From: an uncultured Propionibacteriaceae bacterium
Lineage (GTDB): Bacteria; Actinomycetota; Actinomycetes; Propionibacteriales; Propionibacteriaceae
Length of the DNA: 51,685 nucleotides
Assembly: GCA_938012815.1 (NCBI GenBank)
Contig: CALLVV010000025.1
Span: 1 to 51,685, forward strand
Direction: 5' to 3'
Shown: piece by piece, positions 1 to 8,387 of the stretch
Position numbering within the stretch: position 1 is the stretch's first letter
Layout of the letters: every line of letters begins with the position of its first letter
The notes under the pieces: model-generated
Database searches by the model: none
Told to the model about the DNA's origin: nothing
Seen by the model: the letters and a program-made list of their open reading frames with translations, nothing else
Program-made: the position numbers and the translations under genes

Positions 1-351
1 CACGGTGCGCTTGGGGCCCTTGCGGGTGCGCGCGTTGGTCTTGGTGCGCTGGCCGTGCACCGGCAGGTGACGGCGGTGGCGCAGACCCTGGTAGCAGCCG
101 ATCTCGATCTTGCGGCGGATGTCCGCCTGGACCTCGCGTCGCAGATCGCCCTCCACCCGGTAGCTGGAGTCGATGTGGGTGCGCAGGGCGACGAGCTCGT
201 CCTCGGTCAGGTCCTTGACGCGGGTGTCGGGGTCGACGCCCGTCGCCTTGAGGGTCTGGTCCGCGCGAGTGCGCCCGATCCCGTAGATATAGGTCAGCGC
301 GACCTCGACTCGCTTCTCGCGAGGCAGGTCGACGCCGGAAATGCGTGCCAC
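1..351 (-). CDS. rpsM: 30S ribosomal protein S13, 3' end beyond window
   Basis: S13 sits in the 30S head and contacts tRNA and the A-site finger of 23S rRNA. Reading begins at a GTG at 351 with residues MARISGVDLP and continues through TYIYGIGRTRA and the helix-two-turn-helix region to the basic tail (GQRTKTNARTRKGPKRTV). All 117 visible codons are open and the last few residues lie beyond the left edge. An AGGAG Shine-Dalgarno lies about 9 bases before the GTG. It follows rpmJ, as in other actinobacterial alpha-type operons. The identification rests on strong similarity to the family as I know it. Confidence 0.96.
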   Translation of the reverse strand, partial: MARISGVDLPREKRVEVALTYIYGIGRTRADQTLKATGVDPDTRVKDLTEDELVALRTHIDSSYRVEGDLRREVQADIRRKIEIGCYQGLRHRRHLPVHGQRTKTNARTRKGPKRTV

Positions 352-505
352 GGTGTGGTTCTCCTGTGTGCTCCCGGAGGTCGTCACCCGCCTCTCCGCT
401 GTGCGCTGCGGCCCCGGCCTCCGGGGACCGGGGGTTGCGCCGGCCGGGGCCGGTCGCCGGGGCGGGTGCTGATGGCGGCCTCCCGCGGGGGGCCGTGCGC
501 GGGCC

Positions 506-619
506 TCAGCCCTGACGCTGCTTGTGGCGCGGGTTGTCGCAGATCACCATCACACGACCGTGCCGGCGAATGACCTTGCACTTGTCGCAGATCTTCTTGA
601 CGCTCGGCTGAACCTTCAT
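506..619 (-). CDS. rpmJ: 50S ribosomal protein L36
   Basis: A 37-residue protein starting MKVQPSVKKICDKCKVIRRH. It is the zinc-binding (C+) form of L36, with ligands C-x2-C, then Cys and His in the segment VICDNPRH. L36 helps organise domain II/VI junctions of 23S rRNA. An ATG at 619 is preceded by AAAGG. It lies between infA and rpsM, the usual place. A 227-base gap separates it from infA, where I saw no clear promoter. Confidence 0.96.
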   Translation of the reverse strand: MKVQPSVKKICDKCKVIRRHGRVMVICDNPRHKQRQG

Positions 620-846
620 TCGAGCAACCTTTTCAATCAGCGACTGAGCAGTTCCCTGCCCAATCTGCGGTGGATGAGCTGGCCGCCGGGAAACCACGAC
701 CGCCGCAGGCACGCGGCAGCATCCGGGCATGGACGACCGACGACAAAGCTTACGTCACGTCCACGGTTTTCGCCAAACAGGTACGGCAAAAGATGGACGC
801 CCGGCCGTGGGCCGGGCGTTGGGATTTCGAATCTGGGCCCGCCCGG

Positions 847-1068
847 TCACTTGTGCCGGTACACGATGCGACCACGGGTGAGGTCGTAGGGGGAAAGCTC
901 GACGACCACTCGGTCGGCGGGCAGGATGCGGATGTAGTGCTGACGCATTTTCCCGCTGATGGTGGTCAGGACCTTGTGTCCATTGGGCAATTCCACACGA
1001 AACATTGCGTTGGGCAGCGCCTCGACCACGGTACCCTCAAGTTCGAGGGCTCCTTCTTTCTTCGCCAT
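847..1068 (-). CDS. infA: Translation initiation factor IF-1
   Basis: A 73-residue single OB-fold protein (MAKKEGALELEGTVVEALPN at the start, VELSPYDLTRGRIVYRHK at the end). IF-1 occupies the 30S A site during initiation. The length and the GKMRQHYIRILPADRV core are typical. It is first in the infA-rpmJ-rpsM group and is separated from map by two unrelated genes, so it probably has its own promoter (candidate at 1132-1160). Confidence 0.97.
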   Translation of the reverse strand: MAKKEGALELEGTVVEALPNAMFRVELPNGHKVLTTISGKMRQHYIRILPADRVVVELSPYDLTRGRIVYRHK

Positions 1069-1131
1069 GTGCTCTCATTCGTCGGTGGAACCCGGTTTCC
1101 GGGCGCGGCAAGGGACCGCAGTACCGAAAGC

Positions 1132-1160
1132 AGTTTACGCGGCACCCAGCGGCACCCCAA
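1132..1160 (-). promoter_or_regulatory. Candidate promoter of infA
   Basis: On the minus strand a TTGGGG (1155-1160), a 17-base spacer and a TAAACT (1132-1137) resemble a sigma-70 type promoter with the actinobacterial TAnnnT -10. Transcription would begin near 1125, giving a leader of about 57 bases before infA. This is a motif match only. Confidence 0.35.
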
Positions 1161-1208
1161 ATCCGCCCCGGCCCAGTCGCTGCCACTTCCGGGCCGTAAC
1201 GTGGTCCC

Positions 1209-1493
1209 ATGCAGTACTTCGCCGTTCACTACACCTACGTCGACGACGCCGAGCTCATCGCCCGCCACCGTCCTGACCACCGGGCCTTCCTGTCCGGCCT
1301 GACCGACAAGGGACTCATCGCGGGTGGCGCCTACCCCGATACCACTCCCCCATCGGCCCTCCTCGTGGTCAGGGCCGAGAGCGCCGAAGCCGTTTCCGAC
1401 CTGCTCGCCGGAGACCCGTTCCGGATCAACGACGTGCTGGCCGACGTCCGCATCGTCCGCTGGACTCCGGTGATCGGAATCTTCGCGGAGTGA
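1209..1493 (+). CDS. YciI family protein
   Basis: A 94-residue protein starting MQYFAVHYTYVDDAELIARH. It has the YciI-like alpha-beta-barrel pattern: an N-terminal strand, the His-rich RPDHRAFLSGL segment with the family's conserved histidine, a GGAYPDTTPPSALLVV middle, and a DPFRINDVLADVRIVRW end (family motif DPf...gl). YciI proteins are small dimeric enzymes of mostly unknown function, related to the dehalogenase TftG and to muconolactone isomerase-like folds. It is the only plus-strand gene between infA and the DUF1707 gene. Its substrate cannot be told from sequence. Confidence 0.85.
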   Translation: MQYFAVHYTYVDDAELIARHRPDHRAFLSGLTDKGLIAGGAYPDTTPPSALLVVRAESAEAVSDLLAGDPFRINDVLADVRIVRWTPVIGIFAE

Positions 1494-1519
1494 GGTCTCA
1501 GGCGCTCCCGCACGTCCGC

Positions 1520-1918
1520 TCAGAGAAGTAGCAGGAGAACAGCGACGAGAGCCAGTAGGGTCGCGGCACCCGCGATTGCCCCGAAAGCAACCCATCCGGC
1601 GCGCGCCGGGGCGTTGAGCTCGCCGGTCTGCCCCGCCGGGAGTTTTCCCTCACCGACGATCGCGGGGGTGTCGAGCGCCGCTGCCGGAAGCTGCTCCACC
1701 ACGGGGACCAGCTCACCCAAGGTCTTCGCCCCGTAGATCACGTCCATTGACTGCCGGTAGGAATCCGATTCCATCCGGCCGTCGGCGAAGGCGTCCGATA
1801 CCCGCTTGGACAGCGCCTCCCGTTCCATATCACCGACCGGTTCGGCCGCGCGTTGAAGGTACCGGGAGGATGGCGGCAGCTTGCTCATGCGATCAATGGT
1901 AGAAGTCTCGCCCGTCAT
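1520..1918 (-). CDS. DUF1707 membrane-anchored protein
   Basis: A protein of 132 residues if it starts at the ATG (1918) that overlaps the map stop as ATGA; a second ATG at 1888 would give 122. The block VGDMEREALSKRVSDAFADG through YGAKTLGELVPVVEQLP matches DUF1707, a short helical domain common in Actinobacteria. A single C-terminal transmembrane helix follows (FGAIAGAATLLALVAVLLLL) and ends the protein, so it is a tail-anchored type with the DUF1707 domain in the cytoplasm. The function of the domain is unknown. Neither start has a good Shine-Dalgarno, so I favour translational coupling to map. Confidence 0.8.
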   Translation of the reverse strand: MTGETSTIDRMSKLPPSSRYLQRAAEPVGDMEREALSKRVSDAFADGRMESDSYRQSMDVIYGAKTLGELVPVVEQLPAAALDTPAIVGEGKLPAGQTGELNAPARAGWVAFGAIAGAATLLALVAVLLLLL

Positions 1919-2742
1919 CCGTTGAGCGGTCCGAAGGGAGCGCCGCGCGCGGTCAGTTCCTTTTCTCCTCCGTCGGGTTCTGTGAGAACCCAAAGACCCC
2001 GCTCCGTGATGGCGACAGTGTTCTCCCAGTGGGCTCCGCGTTCCCCGTCGCGGCTGCGCACCGTCCAGTCGTCGGGAGCGACCACTGTCTGGTGCAGTCC
2101 GAGGGTCAGCATGGGCTCGACAGCAATCACCATCCCAACCCCGAGACGTGGGTTGGGGCGGAACCTGAACTGGTTTGGAACATCCGGTTCCATGTGCATC
2201 CGGGACCCTATCCCGTGCCCTGTGTAATCGCGCAGCGAACCGTAGCGACGCGGCTGGTGTTTGACGCACTGTTCGATGGCCCGCGACACGTCCCCGACGC
2301 GTCCCCCGTCGCGGATCGCTGCGATGCCGGCCCACAAGGCCTGCCGGGTCGCAGCGATCATCTCGAGATCCTCCGCCCGGGCCTCACCGACCACGAAGCT
2401 ACGAGCCGCATCGCCGTGCCAACCCTCCAGTACAGCACCGAAGTCGATGGAGATGAGATCGCCGTCACGGATCACTCGGCTTCCCGGAATACCATGAACC
2501 AGTTCGTCGTTCACGGAGATGCATGACACCCCGGGGAACGGCGTACCGTGCTCGGCACCGTAGCCGAGGAAGTTCGAGGTTGCCCCGTGTTCGGCGAGCA
2601 CATCCCGACCCACCGCGTCGATTTCGGCGGTGGTGACGCCAACCAAGGTGGCCTCCTGCATTCGACGCAAGCCCTCGGCCACGACCAGTCCCGCGGCACG
2701 CATCTTCCGCAGCTGTTCGGACGTCTTGATCTCGATCGACAT
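1915..2742 (-). CDS. map: Type I methionine aminopeptidase
   Basis: It removes the N-terminal methionine from nascent proteins. The 275-residue protein carries the five metal ligands of the pita-bread fold: Asp100, Asp111, His176 (TGHGIG), Glu209 (VIAVEPML) and Glu240 (WENTVAIT), plus the substrate-binding His83 (LVHGIP). The start is the ATG at 2742 (MSIEIKTSEQLRKMRAAG), one base after the adk stop; reading further upstream would only shadow adk. It is co-transcribed with secY and adk and translationally close to both. Confidence 0.97.
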   Translation of the reverse strand: MSIEIKTSEQLRKMRAAGLVVAEGLRRMQEATLVGVTTAEIDAVGRDVLAEHGATSNFLGYGAEHGTPFPGVSCISVNDELVHGIPGSRVIRDGDLISIDFGAVLEGWHGDAARSFVVGEARAEDLEMIAATRQALWAGIAAIRDGGRVGDVSRAIEQCVKHQPRRYGSLRDYTGHGIGSRMHMEPDVPNQFRFRPNPRLGVGMVIAVEPMLTLGLHQTVVAPDDWTVRSRDGERGAHWENTVAITERGLWVLTEPDGGEKELTARGAPFGPLNG

Positions 2743-2743
2743 C

Positions 2744-3316
2744 TCAGGCCTTGCGCGCTGCCACGGCCTCCAGCATGCGCCGCCGCACATCCTCGACGGT
2801 ACCGGTGCCCTCCACCTCCACGAGCAGTCCCTGCCTCTCGTAATGGAACAGCAACGGCGCGGTCTGGCCTGCATAGACCTCCATGCGACGTCTGATGGTG
2901 TCCTCGTTGTCGTCGGTCCGCCCCTCCTTCTGGGCCCTGTCCAGCAGGCGCGCAACCAACACATCGGGCTCAACCATCAACGAAACCACGGCGTCGAGGC
3001 GCCGCCGCTGGTGGGAGAGATGTCGATCCAAAAAGTGCACCTGGTGCATGGTGCGTGGGAATCCGTCGAGAAGAAACCCGGATGCGCAGTCTTCCTCGGC
3101 CAGCCGGTCGGCGACGATGGCCTCCGTCACATCGTCGGGAACGTACTCTCCCGCCTCGATCAGGGCCTCGATCTTGACGCCCAGTTCGGTGGCGTTGCGG
3201 ATGTTGGCGCGGAAGATGTCACCCGTTGATATGGCCGGCACCGAGTACGCTTCGGCCAGCGCTGTCGCCTGGGTGCCCTTGCCTGCTCCGGGGGCACCCA
3301 TGATGAGCATTCTCAC
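2744..3316 (-). CDS. adk: Adenylate kinase, short LID form
   Basis: It catalyses ATP + AMP to 2 ADP. The 190-residue protein has the Walker A loop GAPGAGKGT (residues 7-15), the AMP-site segment STGDIFR, and DGFPRT (84-89). The LID is the short kind without the four zinc cysteines, as usual in Actinobacteria. The start overlaps the secY stop by four bases (ATGA), so translation is coupled. Confidence 0.97.
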   Translation of the reverse strand: MRMLIMGAPGAGKGTQATALAEAYSVPAISTGDIFRANIRNATELGVKIEALIEAGEYVPDDVTEAIVADRLAEEDCASGFLLDGFPRTMHQVHFLDRHLSHQRRRLDAVVSLMVEPDVLVARLLDRAQKEGRTDDNEDTIRRRMEVYAGQTAPLLFHYERQGLLVEVEGTGTVEDVRRRMLEAVAARKA

Positions 3317-4614
3317 CTCAGGAATCCTTCATAGTTGCGTTGTTGCAGCTGACTTTCGATGCGCTTGACCGTATCAAGGGCCACGCCGACGATGATGAGG
3401 ATGGAGGTTCCACCGAACGGGAAGTTCTGATTCGCCCCGACCGCGATGAACGCGAGGGTCGGGATCATCGAGATGATCGCCAGGTACAGCGACCCCGGAG
3501 CGGTCAGACGGTTCAGCACATAGGTCAGGTAGCGTTCCGTTGGCTTACCGGCGCGGATCCCGGGAATGAAGCCGCCGTACTTCTTCATGTTGTCCGAGAC
3601 CTCCTCGGAGTTGAAGGTGATGGCGACGTAGAAGTAGCAGAAGCCGACGATGAGGAGGAACTGCAGGGTGCTGTAGACCCACCCATTGGTGTGGAAATTG
3701 GCGGCGATCCACTGCCCGGTTCCGGATTCCGGCCGGAAGGTGGCGTAGAGAATCGGCAGGTAGAGGATGGAGCTCGCGAAGATCACAGGGATGACACCGG
3801 ACTGGTTTACCTTCAGCGGGATGTAGGTGGTCGAACCGCCGACGAGCCGTCGACCCACCATGCGTTTGGCGTACTGAACCGGGACACGGCGCTGTCCCTG
3901 CTCCATGAACAGGATGCCGAGCATCACGAGCAGACCGATGGCGATGACTGCCAGGAACAGGAACCAGCCGGTGGCACCTGGATGGCCCTGCTTGATGGAC
4001 CACAGGCCCGCCGGGAACTGGGCAGCGATCTGGGTGAAGATCAGCACGGACATGCCGTTGCCGACACCGCGATCGGTGATGAGCTCGCCCAGCCACATGA
4101 TCACGACGGTTCCGGCGGTCATGGTCAAGACCATGGTGATCATCGGGAAGAGTTCTTGGGTGTAGAGGATTCCCTGGCAGTTCAGCAGTTGGCCGGTGCG
4201 TGCCATGGTGACGAACGCCGTCGCCTGGAGCAGCGCCAACACGAGGGTCAGGTATCGCGTGTACTGCGTTATCTTGGCCTGCCCCGCAGCACCTTCCTTC
4301 CTGAGGGCCTCCAACCGCGGAATAACCACGGCGAGCAGCTGCAGGATGATCGAGGACGTGATGTAGGGCATCACGCCCAGGGCGAAGATCGTCAGGTGCA
4401 GCAGGGCACCTCCCGAGAACAGGTTGATCAGGGAGTAGAGTCCTGCCTGCGAGCCTGCCGTGGCATTGGCAACGCATGTGTTCAACGCCTGCATGTTCAC
4501 GTTCGGGGCAGGGATGGTGGAACCGAGACGGAACACCAGGAGGATCCCAAGCGTGAAGAAGATCTTCTTGCGCAGCTCAGGCGTCTTGAACGCGTTAGCG
4601 AAGGCGGAGAGCAT
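3313..4614 (-). CDS. secY: Preprotein translocase subunit SecY
   Basis: The channel-forming subunit of the SecYEG translocon. The 433-residue protein starts MLSAFANAFKTPELRKKIFFT and shows the expected ten transmembrane segments. The plug region (FSGGALLHLTIFALGVMPYI), the cytoplasmic loop with GQRRVPVQYAKR, and the C-terminal loop (ADNMKKYGG-like DNMKKYGGFIPGIRAGKPT) are all recognisable. The ATG at 4614 has a GAGGGG Shine-Dalgarno. It usually follows rplO directly, but here wecB and a terminator intervene, so it heads a separate secY-adk-map unit. Confidence 0.98.
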   Translation of the reverse strand: MLSAFANAFKTPELRKKIFFTLGILLVFRLGSTIPAPNVNMQALNTCVANATAGSQAGLYSLINLFSGGALLHLTIFALGVMPYITSSIILQLLAVVIPRLEALRKEGAAGQAKITQYTRYLTLVLALLQATAFVTMARTGQLLNCQGILYTQELFPMITMVLTMTAGTVVIMWLGELITDRGVGNGMSVLIFTQIAAQFPAGLWSIKQGHPGATGWFLFLAVIAIGLLVMLGILFMEQGQRRVPVQYAKRMVGRRLVGGSTTYIPLKVNQSGVIPVIFASSILYLPILYATFRPESGTGQWIAANFHTNGWVYSTLQFLLIVGFCYFYVAITFNSEEVSDNMKKYGGFIPGIRAGKPTERYLTYVLNRLTAPGSLYLAIISMIPTLAFIAVGANQNFPFGGTSILIIVGVALDTVKRIESQLQQRNYEGFLR

Positions 4615-4639
4615 CCGGCCCCTCTTTCAGTTGCTCAGC

Positions 4640-4667
4640 AAATTATCTCGTCACCCACCTCAGGCAA
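4640..4667 (-). promoter_or_regulatory. Candidate promoter of secY-adk-map
   Basis: Minus-strand TTGCCT (4662-4667), 16-base spacer, TAATTT (4640-4645). Transcription from near 4633 would leave a leader of about 20 bases before the secY ATG, enough for its Shine-Dalgarno. The presence of wecB and a terminator on the rplO side makes an independent promoter here necessary. The assignment is by motif and context. Confidence 0.5.
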
Positions 4668-4799
4668 CCTAGGCAGCGTACCAAGGGGCACGCATATTCC
4701 CCAAGGCCATACCACTCCCAAGAACTCGCGGGTTCGCCCGGACACCGTCACCGCCGTCCATGCGACCTTCCCAACACACGTCCACTCCCCCGGAGGGTA

Positions 4800-4829
4800 T
4801 TGCATACTTCCGGCCAGCTCTCCTATGCT
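4800..4829 (+). promoter_or_regulatory. Candidate promoter of wecB
   Basis: Plus-strand TTGCAT (4800-4805), 18-base spacer, TATGCT (4824-4829), about 45 bases before the wecB ATG. It would fire divergently from the secY promoter in the same gap. Confidence 0.4.
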
Positions 4830-4879
4830 CTCCAGCATTGACTTCGCGACGTGAGCATCGTCGTTGGTTGGGGGACATC

Positions 4880-6061
4880 ATGAAAAAAGTAATGACCGTG
4901 TACGGGACCTGTCCCGAGGGCATCAAAATGGCACCTGTCATCCGCCGACTCGAGGAGGACCCGCGGTTCGAATCGATCTCGGTGGTCACGGGGCAGCACC
5001 GTGAGATGCTGGATCACGTGGGTGACGTGCTGGGAATCACCCCGACACACGACCTCAATGTCTTCGCACCGGGACAGACCCTCAACGAAATCATGGCCCG
5101 CATCATCACGTTGCTCGACCCGATCCTCGAGGTTAAACGACCCGACGCCGTCGTGGTCCAGGGCGACACCTCAACCGTCGCGGCGGCGGCCCTGTCCAGC
5201 TTCAACCGGCACATCCCGATCGTCCATCTGGAAGCAGGACTCCGCAGCGGCGACATCGCCGCGCCTTTCCCGGAAGAGGCAAACCGCCGCATAGCGACGC
5301 GGATCAGTTCCCTCCATCTGGCCCCAACACAGCGCTGCCGGAACAACCTGGAGCAGGAAGGGGTGCGCAGCGAGAACATCATCGTCACCGGAAACACCGT
5401 GATCGACGCCCTGATGCGGGCGGTGCAAGCCGAAGTTCCCATCCAGGACGAGAGAATCCGCAAGGTGGTCGCCTCGAACGCACCGATCCTGCTGGTCACC
5501 GCTCACCACCGCGAGAACTGGGGAGCCCCCCTGGAGCGGATCGGCAACGCCATCGCCCACCTGGTCCGCCGCCATCCAGAGCTCCGCGTGATCCTGCCGA
5601 CCCATCTCAACCCGATCGTCAGACACTGTCTGCTGCCCCCACTGGTCGGCCTGGACAATGTCATTGCCTGCGATCCTCTCCCCTACGGCGAGTTCATTCA
5701 GCTGTTGAAGGCATCTAGCATCGTCCTGACCGATTCCGGCGGGTTGCAGGAGGAGGCCCCTGCCCTAGGCAAACCCGTCCTGGTGCTGCGCGATAGGACG
5801 GATCGCCCCGAGGCGGTCGAGGTCGGTGCGGCCCGGCTGGTCGGCACCGACGAGGAAGTCATCTTCGCGGAGGTCGGCAGCCTGCTCAACCTCCCCGCCA
5901 GCCATACCCCGGTCCCCGAGTCGGTCAATCCCTACGGTGACGGCGCAGCCGCGGTGCGAGCAGTCGCGGGGATCGCGGCTTTCCTCGGCGTCGGCGATCC
6001 CCTGCCCGACTTCGTCAGCCACACCCCGGTGCGTCCCTGGCCGCTCACCAAGTCCGCCTGA
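4880..6061 (+). CDS. wecB: UDP-N-acetylglucosamine 2-epimerase (non-hydrolysing)
   Basis: It interconverts UDP-GlcNAc and UDP-ManNAc, supplying ManNAc for cell-envelope polymers. The 393-residue protein has the GT-B fold family marks: TGQHREML, QGDTST (Asp96), HLEAGLRSGD (Glu118), FPEEANR (Glu132/133), TAHHREN (His209), and LTDSGGLQEEAPALGKPVL. Two usually basic positions differ: the N-terminal GTRPEA motif reads GTCPEG (Cys11), and HRREN reads HHREN. The ATG at 4880 is chosen because GGGGGA lies six bases upstream. It is a lone plus-strand gene inserted between rplO and secY. No other sugar-nucleotide genes are nearby. Confidence 0.9.
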   Translation: MKKVMTVYGTCPEGIKMAPVIRRLEEDPRFESISVVTGQHREMLDHVGDVLGITPTHDLNVFAPGQTLNEIMARIITLLDPILEVKRPDAVVVQGDTSTVAAAALSSFNRHIPIVHLEAGLRSGDIAAPFPEEANRRIATRISSLHLAPTQRCRNNLEQEGVRSENIIVTGNTVIDALMRAVQAEVPIQDERIRKVVASNAPILLVTAHHRENWGAPLERIGNAIAHLVRRHPELRVILPTHLNPIVRHCLLPPLVGLDNVIACDPLPYGEFIQLLKASSIVLTDSGGLQEEAPALGKPVLVLRDRTDRPEAVEVGAARLVGTDEEVIFAEVGSLLNLPASHTPVPESVNPYGDGAAAVRAVAGIAAFLGVGDPLPDFVSHTPVRPWPLTKSA

Positions 6062-6121
6062 GAGGTTCCCCCGGGGGGCCAGAGTCCTGGCGGAAACGGA
6101 ACACCCGGCGGAAAGAAAATA

Positions 6122-6160
6122 GGGCCGGAGCGCCGAATCCTCGGATCGGCACCCCGGCCC
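6122..6160. terminator. Terminator between wecB and rplO
   Basis: GGGCCGG (6122-6128) pairs with CCGGCCC (6154-6160), with an inner GCCGA/TCGGC pair (6132-6136 and 6146-6150). On the minus strand the stem is followed by TATTTTCTTTCC, as in an intrinsic terminator for the ribosomal operon ending at rplO. It can also serve convergent wecB. Confidence 0.7.
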
Positions 6161-6180
6161 CATTCGTCTTGCGCTGTCGT

Positions 6181-6621
6181 TCAGGCCTCCACCGCGGAGC
6201 CGCCAGCCGCGGCCAGCTTTTCCTTCGCGGAGTTCGAGAACGCGTCAGCCGTCACGTTGAGGGCGACGTTGATCTCGCCGTTGCCCAGCACCTTGACGAG
6301 CGCACCGCCACGAACTGCACCGGCCTCGACGAGGTCCTCCACCGTGACCGCTCCCCCCTTGGGAAACAGCTCGGCGAGACGACCGACGTTGACGACCTGG
6401 TACTCGACGCGGAACGGGTTCTTGAAGCCCTTGAGCTTCGGGATCCGCATGTGCATCGGCATCTGGCCGCCCTCGAAGTTCGCGGGGACGTTCTTGCGAG
6501 CGCCAGTGCCTTTCGTGCCACGACCGGCGGTCTTGCCCTTGGAGGCCTCACCGCGGCCCACACGAGTCTTGGCGGTGTTGGCGCCCGGGGCGGGACGCAG
6601 GTGATGAATCTTGAGAGCCAT
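6181..6621 (-). CDS. rplO: 50S ribosomal protein L15
   Basis: A 146-residue protein of the L15 family (MALKIHHLRPAPGANTAKTR start, the glycine-rich GRGEASKGKTAGRGTKG segment, and FEGGQMPMHMRIPKLKGFKN). L15 is a late-assembly protein of the large subunit. It is the last gene of the spc-type group in this genome: a terminator follows 20 bases later and secY is displaced beyond wecB. Its ATG shares one base with the rpmD stop (TAATG). Confidence 0.97.
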   Translation of the reverse strand: MALKIHHLRPAPGANTAKTRVGRGEASKGKTAGRGTKGTGARKNVPANFEGGQMPMHMRIPKLKGFKNPFRVEYQVVNVGRLAELFPKGGAVTVEDLVEAGAVRGGALVKVLGNGEINVALNVTADAFSNSAKEKLAAAGGSAVEA

Positions 6622-6803
6622 TACTTGACCTCTTCCACTTCCACGAGGTGGGCGACGGTGCGGATCATACCGAGCACCTCGGGACGATCCTCACGCACCA
6701 CCGTCTGGCCGATGCGCTTCAGTCCCAGGGTACGAAGCGTGGCCCGCTGGTACTCCTTGCCACCGACCCCCGACTTGATCTGGGTGATCCTCAGTTCAGC
6801 CAT
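6621..6803 (-). CDS. rpmD: 50S ribosomal protein L30
   Basis: A 60-residue protein, MAELRITQIKSGVGGKEYQR through MIRTVAHLVEVEEVK, matching the short bacterial L30 with its RTLGLKRIGQTVVREDRPEVLGM core. Its start shares one base with the rpsE stop (TGATG) and its stop overlaps the rplO start, so the three genes are translationally coupled. Confidence 0.97.
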   Translation of the reverse strand: MAELRITQIKSGVGGKEYQRATLRTLGLKRIGQTVVREDRPEVLGMIRTVAHLVEVEEVK

Positions 6804-7408
6804 CAGCCGGCCACCTCTTCCTTGCGTGCACGGAGCAGCGCCGCCGGGGCGACGTCCTCCACCGGTAGGCCGCGACGCCTCGCGACGGCCTCCGGTTCCT
6901 CGAGCTGCTGCAGGGCGTCAACCGTCGCGTGGACGACGTTGATGGCGTTGGCCGAGCCGAGCGACTTGGCCAGCACGTCGTGCACACCGGCGCACTCAAG
7001 CACCGCACGCGCCGATCCACCGGCGATGACACCGGTACCGGGCGAAGCGGGGCGCAGAAGCACCACGCCGGCGGCCTTCTCACCCTGCACGGGGTGCGGG
7101 ATGGTGCGCTGGATCAGCGGCACGCGGAAGAAGTGTTTCTTGGCCTCCTCCACACCCTTGGCGATGGCGGCGGGCACCTCCTTCGCCTTGCCGTAGCCGA
7201 CGCCGACGGTTCCCTCGCCGTCACCGACGACCACCAGGGCGGTAAAACTGAAACGACGCCCACCCTGCACGACCTTGGCGACGCGGTTGATGGCGACCAC
7301 GCGCTCGAGATACTGGTTCTTCTCTTCCCTGGAAGCCTGGCCACGACGATCGTCACGGCCACGACGCTCCCCACCGCGGCGATCACCGCGCTGCTGGGTC
7401 TCACTCAT
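6803..7408 (-). CDS. rpsE: 30S ribosomal protein S5
   Basis: A 201-residue protein starting at the ATG at 7408 (MSETQQRGDRRGGERRGRDD). It has an extended Arg/Gly-rich N-terminal tail as in many Actinobacteria, then the S5 RNA-binding domain (VVAINRVAKVVQGGRRFSF) and the C-terminal domain (GGVVLLRPASPGTGVIAGGS-like). S5 takes part in translational fidelity. The 25-base gap to rplR contains the ribosome binding site. Confidence 0.97.
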   Translation of the reverse strand: MSETQQRGDRRGGERRGRDDRRGQASREEKNQYLERVVAINRVAKVVQGGRRFSFTALVVVGDGEGTVGVGYGKAKEVPAAIAKGVEEAKKHFFRVPLIQRTIPHPVQGEKAAGVVLLRPASPGTGVIAGGSARAVLECAGVHDVLAKSLGSANAINVVHATVDALQQLEEPEAVARRRGLPVEDVAPAALLRARKEEVAG

Positions 7409-7433
7409 CGTGTTCCCTATCCTCTCGTCGTTC

Positions 7434-7817
7434 TCAGAATCCGAGACCGGCCTCGCGCGCCGCATCGGCGAGCGCGGCGATCCGGCCGTGGTACTTGTTG
7501 CCGGCGCGATCGAAGACGACGTTCTCGATGCCGGCCTCCCTCGCGCGCTGGGCGATGATCTCTCCCACCCTGCGGGCCTTGGCGGACTTGTCACCCTCCG
7601 CTGCGCGCAGGTCTGCCTCCATGGTGGAGGCGGAGACCAAGGTGCGGCCGACGGTGTCGTCGATCACCTGGACGTACAGGTGCCGCGAGGAGCGGGTGAC
7701 CACCATGCGGGGCCGCTCGGCGGTGCCGTTGATCTTCTTGCGGCCACGCAGCTGACGGCGGGCGCGTGAGGCGGTCTTCGCCGCCAGGCCCTTGCGCATG
7801 CCAAGCGAGATAGCCAT
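7434..7817 (-). CDS. rplR: 50S ribosomal protein L18
   Basis: A 127-residue protein (MAISLGMRKGLAAKTASRAR start, RPRMVVTRSSRHLYVQVIDD and ARRVGEIIAQRAREAGIENV). L18 binds 5S rRNA with L5. It overlaps the rplF stop by one base (TAATG). Confidence 0.97.
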   Translation of the reverse strand: MAISLGMRKGLAAKTASRARRQLRGRKKINGTAERPRMVVTRSSRHLYVQVIDDTVGRTLVSASTMEADLRAAEGDKSAKARRVGEIIAQRAREAGIENVVFDRAGNKYHGRIAALADAAREAGLGF

Positions 7818-8359
7818 TACTTACCAGCCTTTCCGGCCTTGCGGCGGACGTGCTCGCCCGCGTAGCGAACGCCCTTGCCCTTGTACGGCTCGGGCTTGCG
7901 GATCTTACGGATGTTCGCGGCGGTCTCACCGACAAGCTGCTTGTCGATGCCGTGCACCGTGAACCTGGTCTGGGTCTCGACGGTGAAGGTGATGCCCTCC
8001 GGGGCGTTGACCACCACCGGGTGTGAGAACCCGAGGGCGAACTCCAGCTGGGTGGGGCCCTTCGCGACGACGCGGTACCCGACACCCACGATCTCGAGTT
8101 TCTTCTCGTATCCCTGGGTGACCCCGGTGACCATGTTCGACACGAGAGTCCGGGTCAGTCCGTGCAGGGAGCGGGACAACCGCTCGTCGTCCGGACGCGA
8201 CACCTCCAGTTCGCCCTGCTCGTTCCTCGCGACGGTGATGGGTTCGCGAACGGTGAACTTCAGCTCACCCTTGGGGCCCTTGACGGCCACGTCCTGGCCA
8301 TCGATCTTGACCTCGACGTTGGACGGGACCGCGATCGGGAGCCTGCCAATTCGTGACAT
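7817..8359 (-). CDS. rplF: 50S ribosomal protein L6
   Basis: A 180-residue protein (MSRIGRLPIAVPSNVEVKID) with the two repeated L6 domains and the C-terminal KPEPYKGKGVRYAGEHVRRK signature. L6 lies near the sarcin-ricin loop and the elongation factor site. It is the usual neighbour of rpsH and rplR. Confidence 0.98.
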   Translation of the reverse strand: MSRIGRLPIAVPSNVEVKIDGQDVAVKGPKGELKFTVREPITVARNEQGELEVSRPDDERLSRSLHGLTRTLVSNMVTGVTQGYEKKLEIVGVGYRVVAKGPTQLEFALGFSHPVVVNAPEGITFTVETQTRFTVHGIDKQLVGETAANIRKIRKPEPYKGKGVRYAGEHVRRKAGKAGK

Positions 8360-8387
8360 GTTCTATCTCCTTTTCAGTCTCGTCGGG

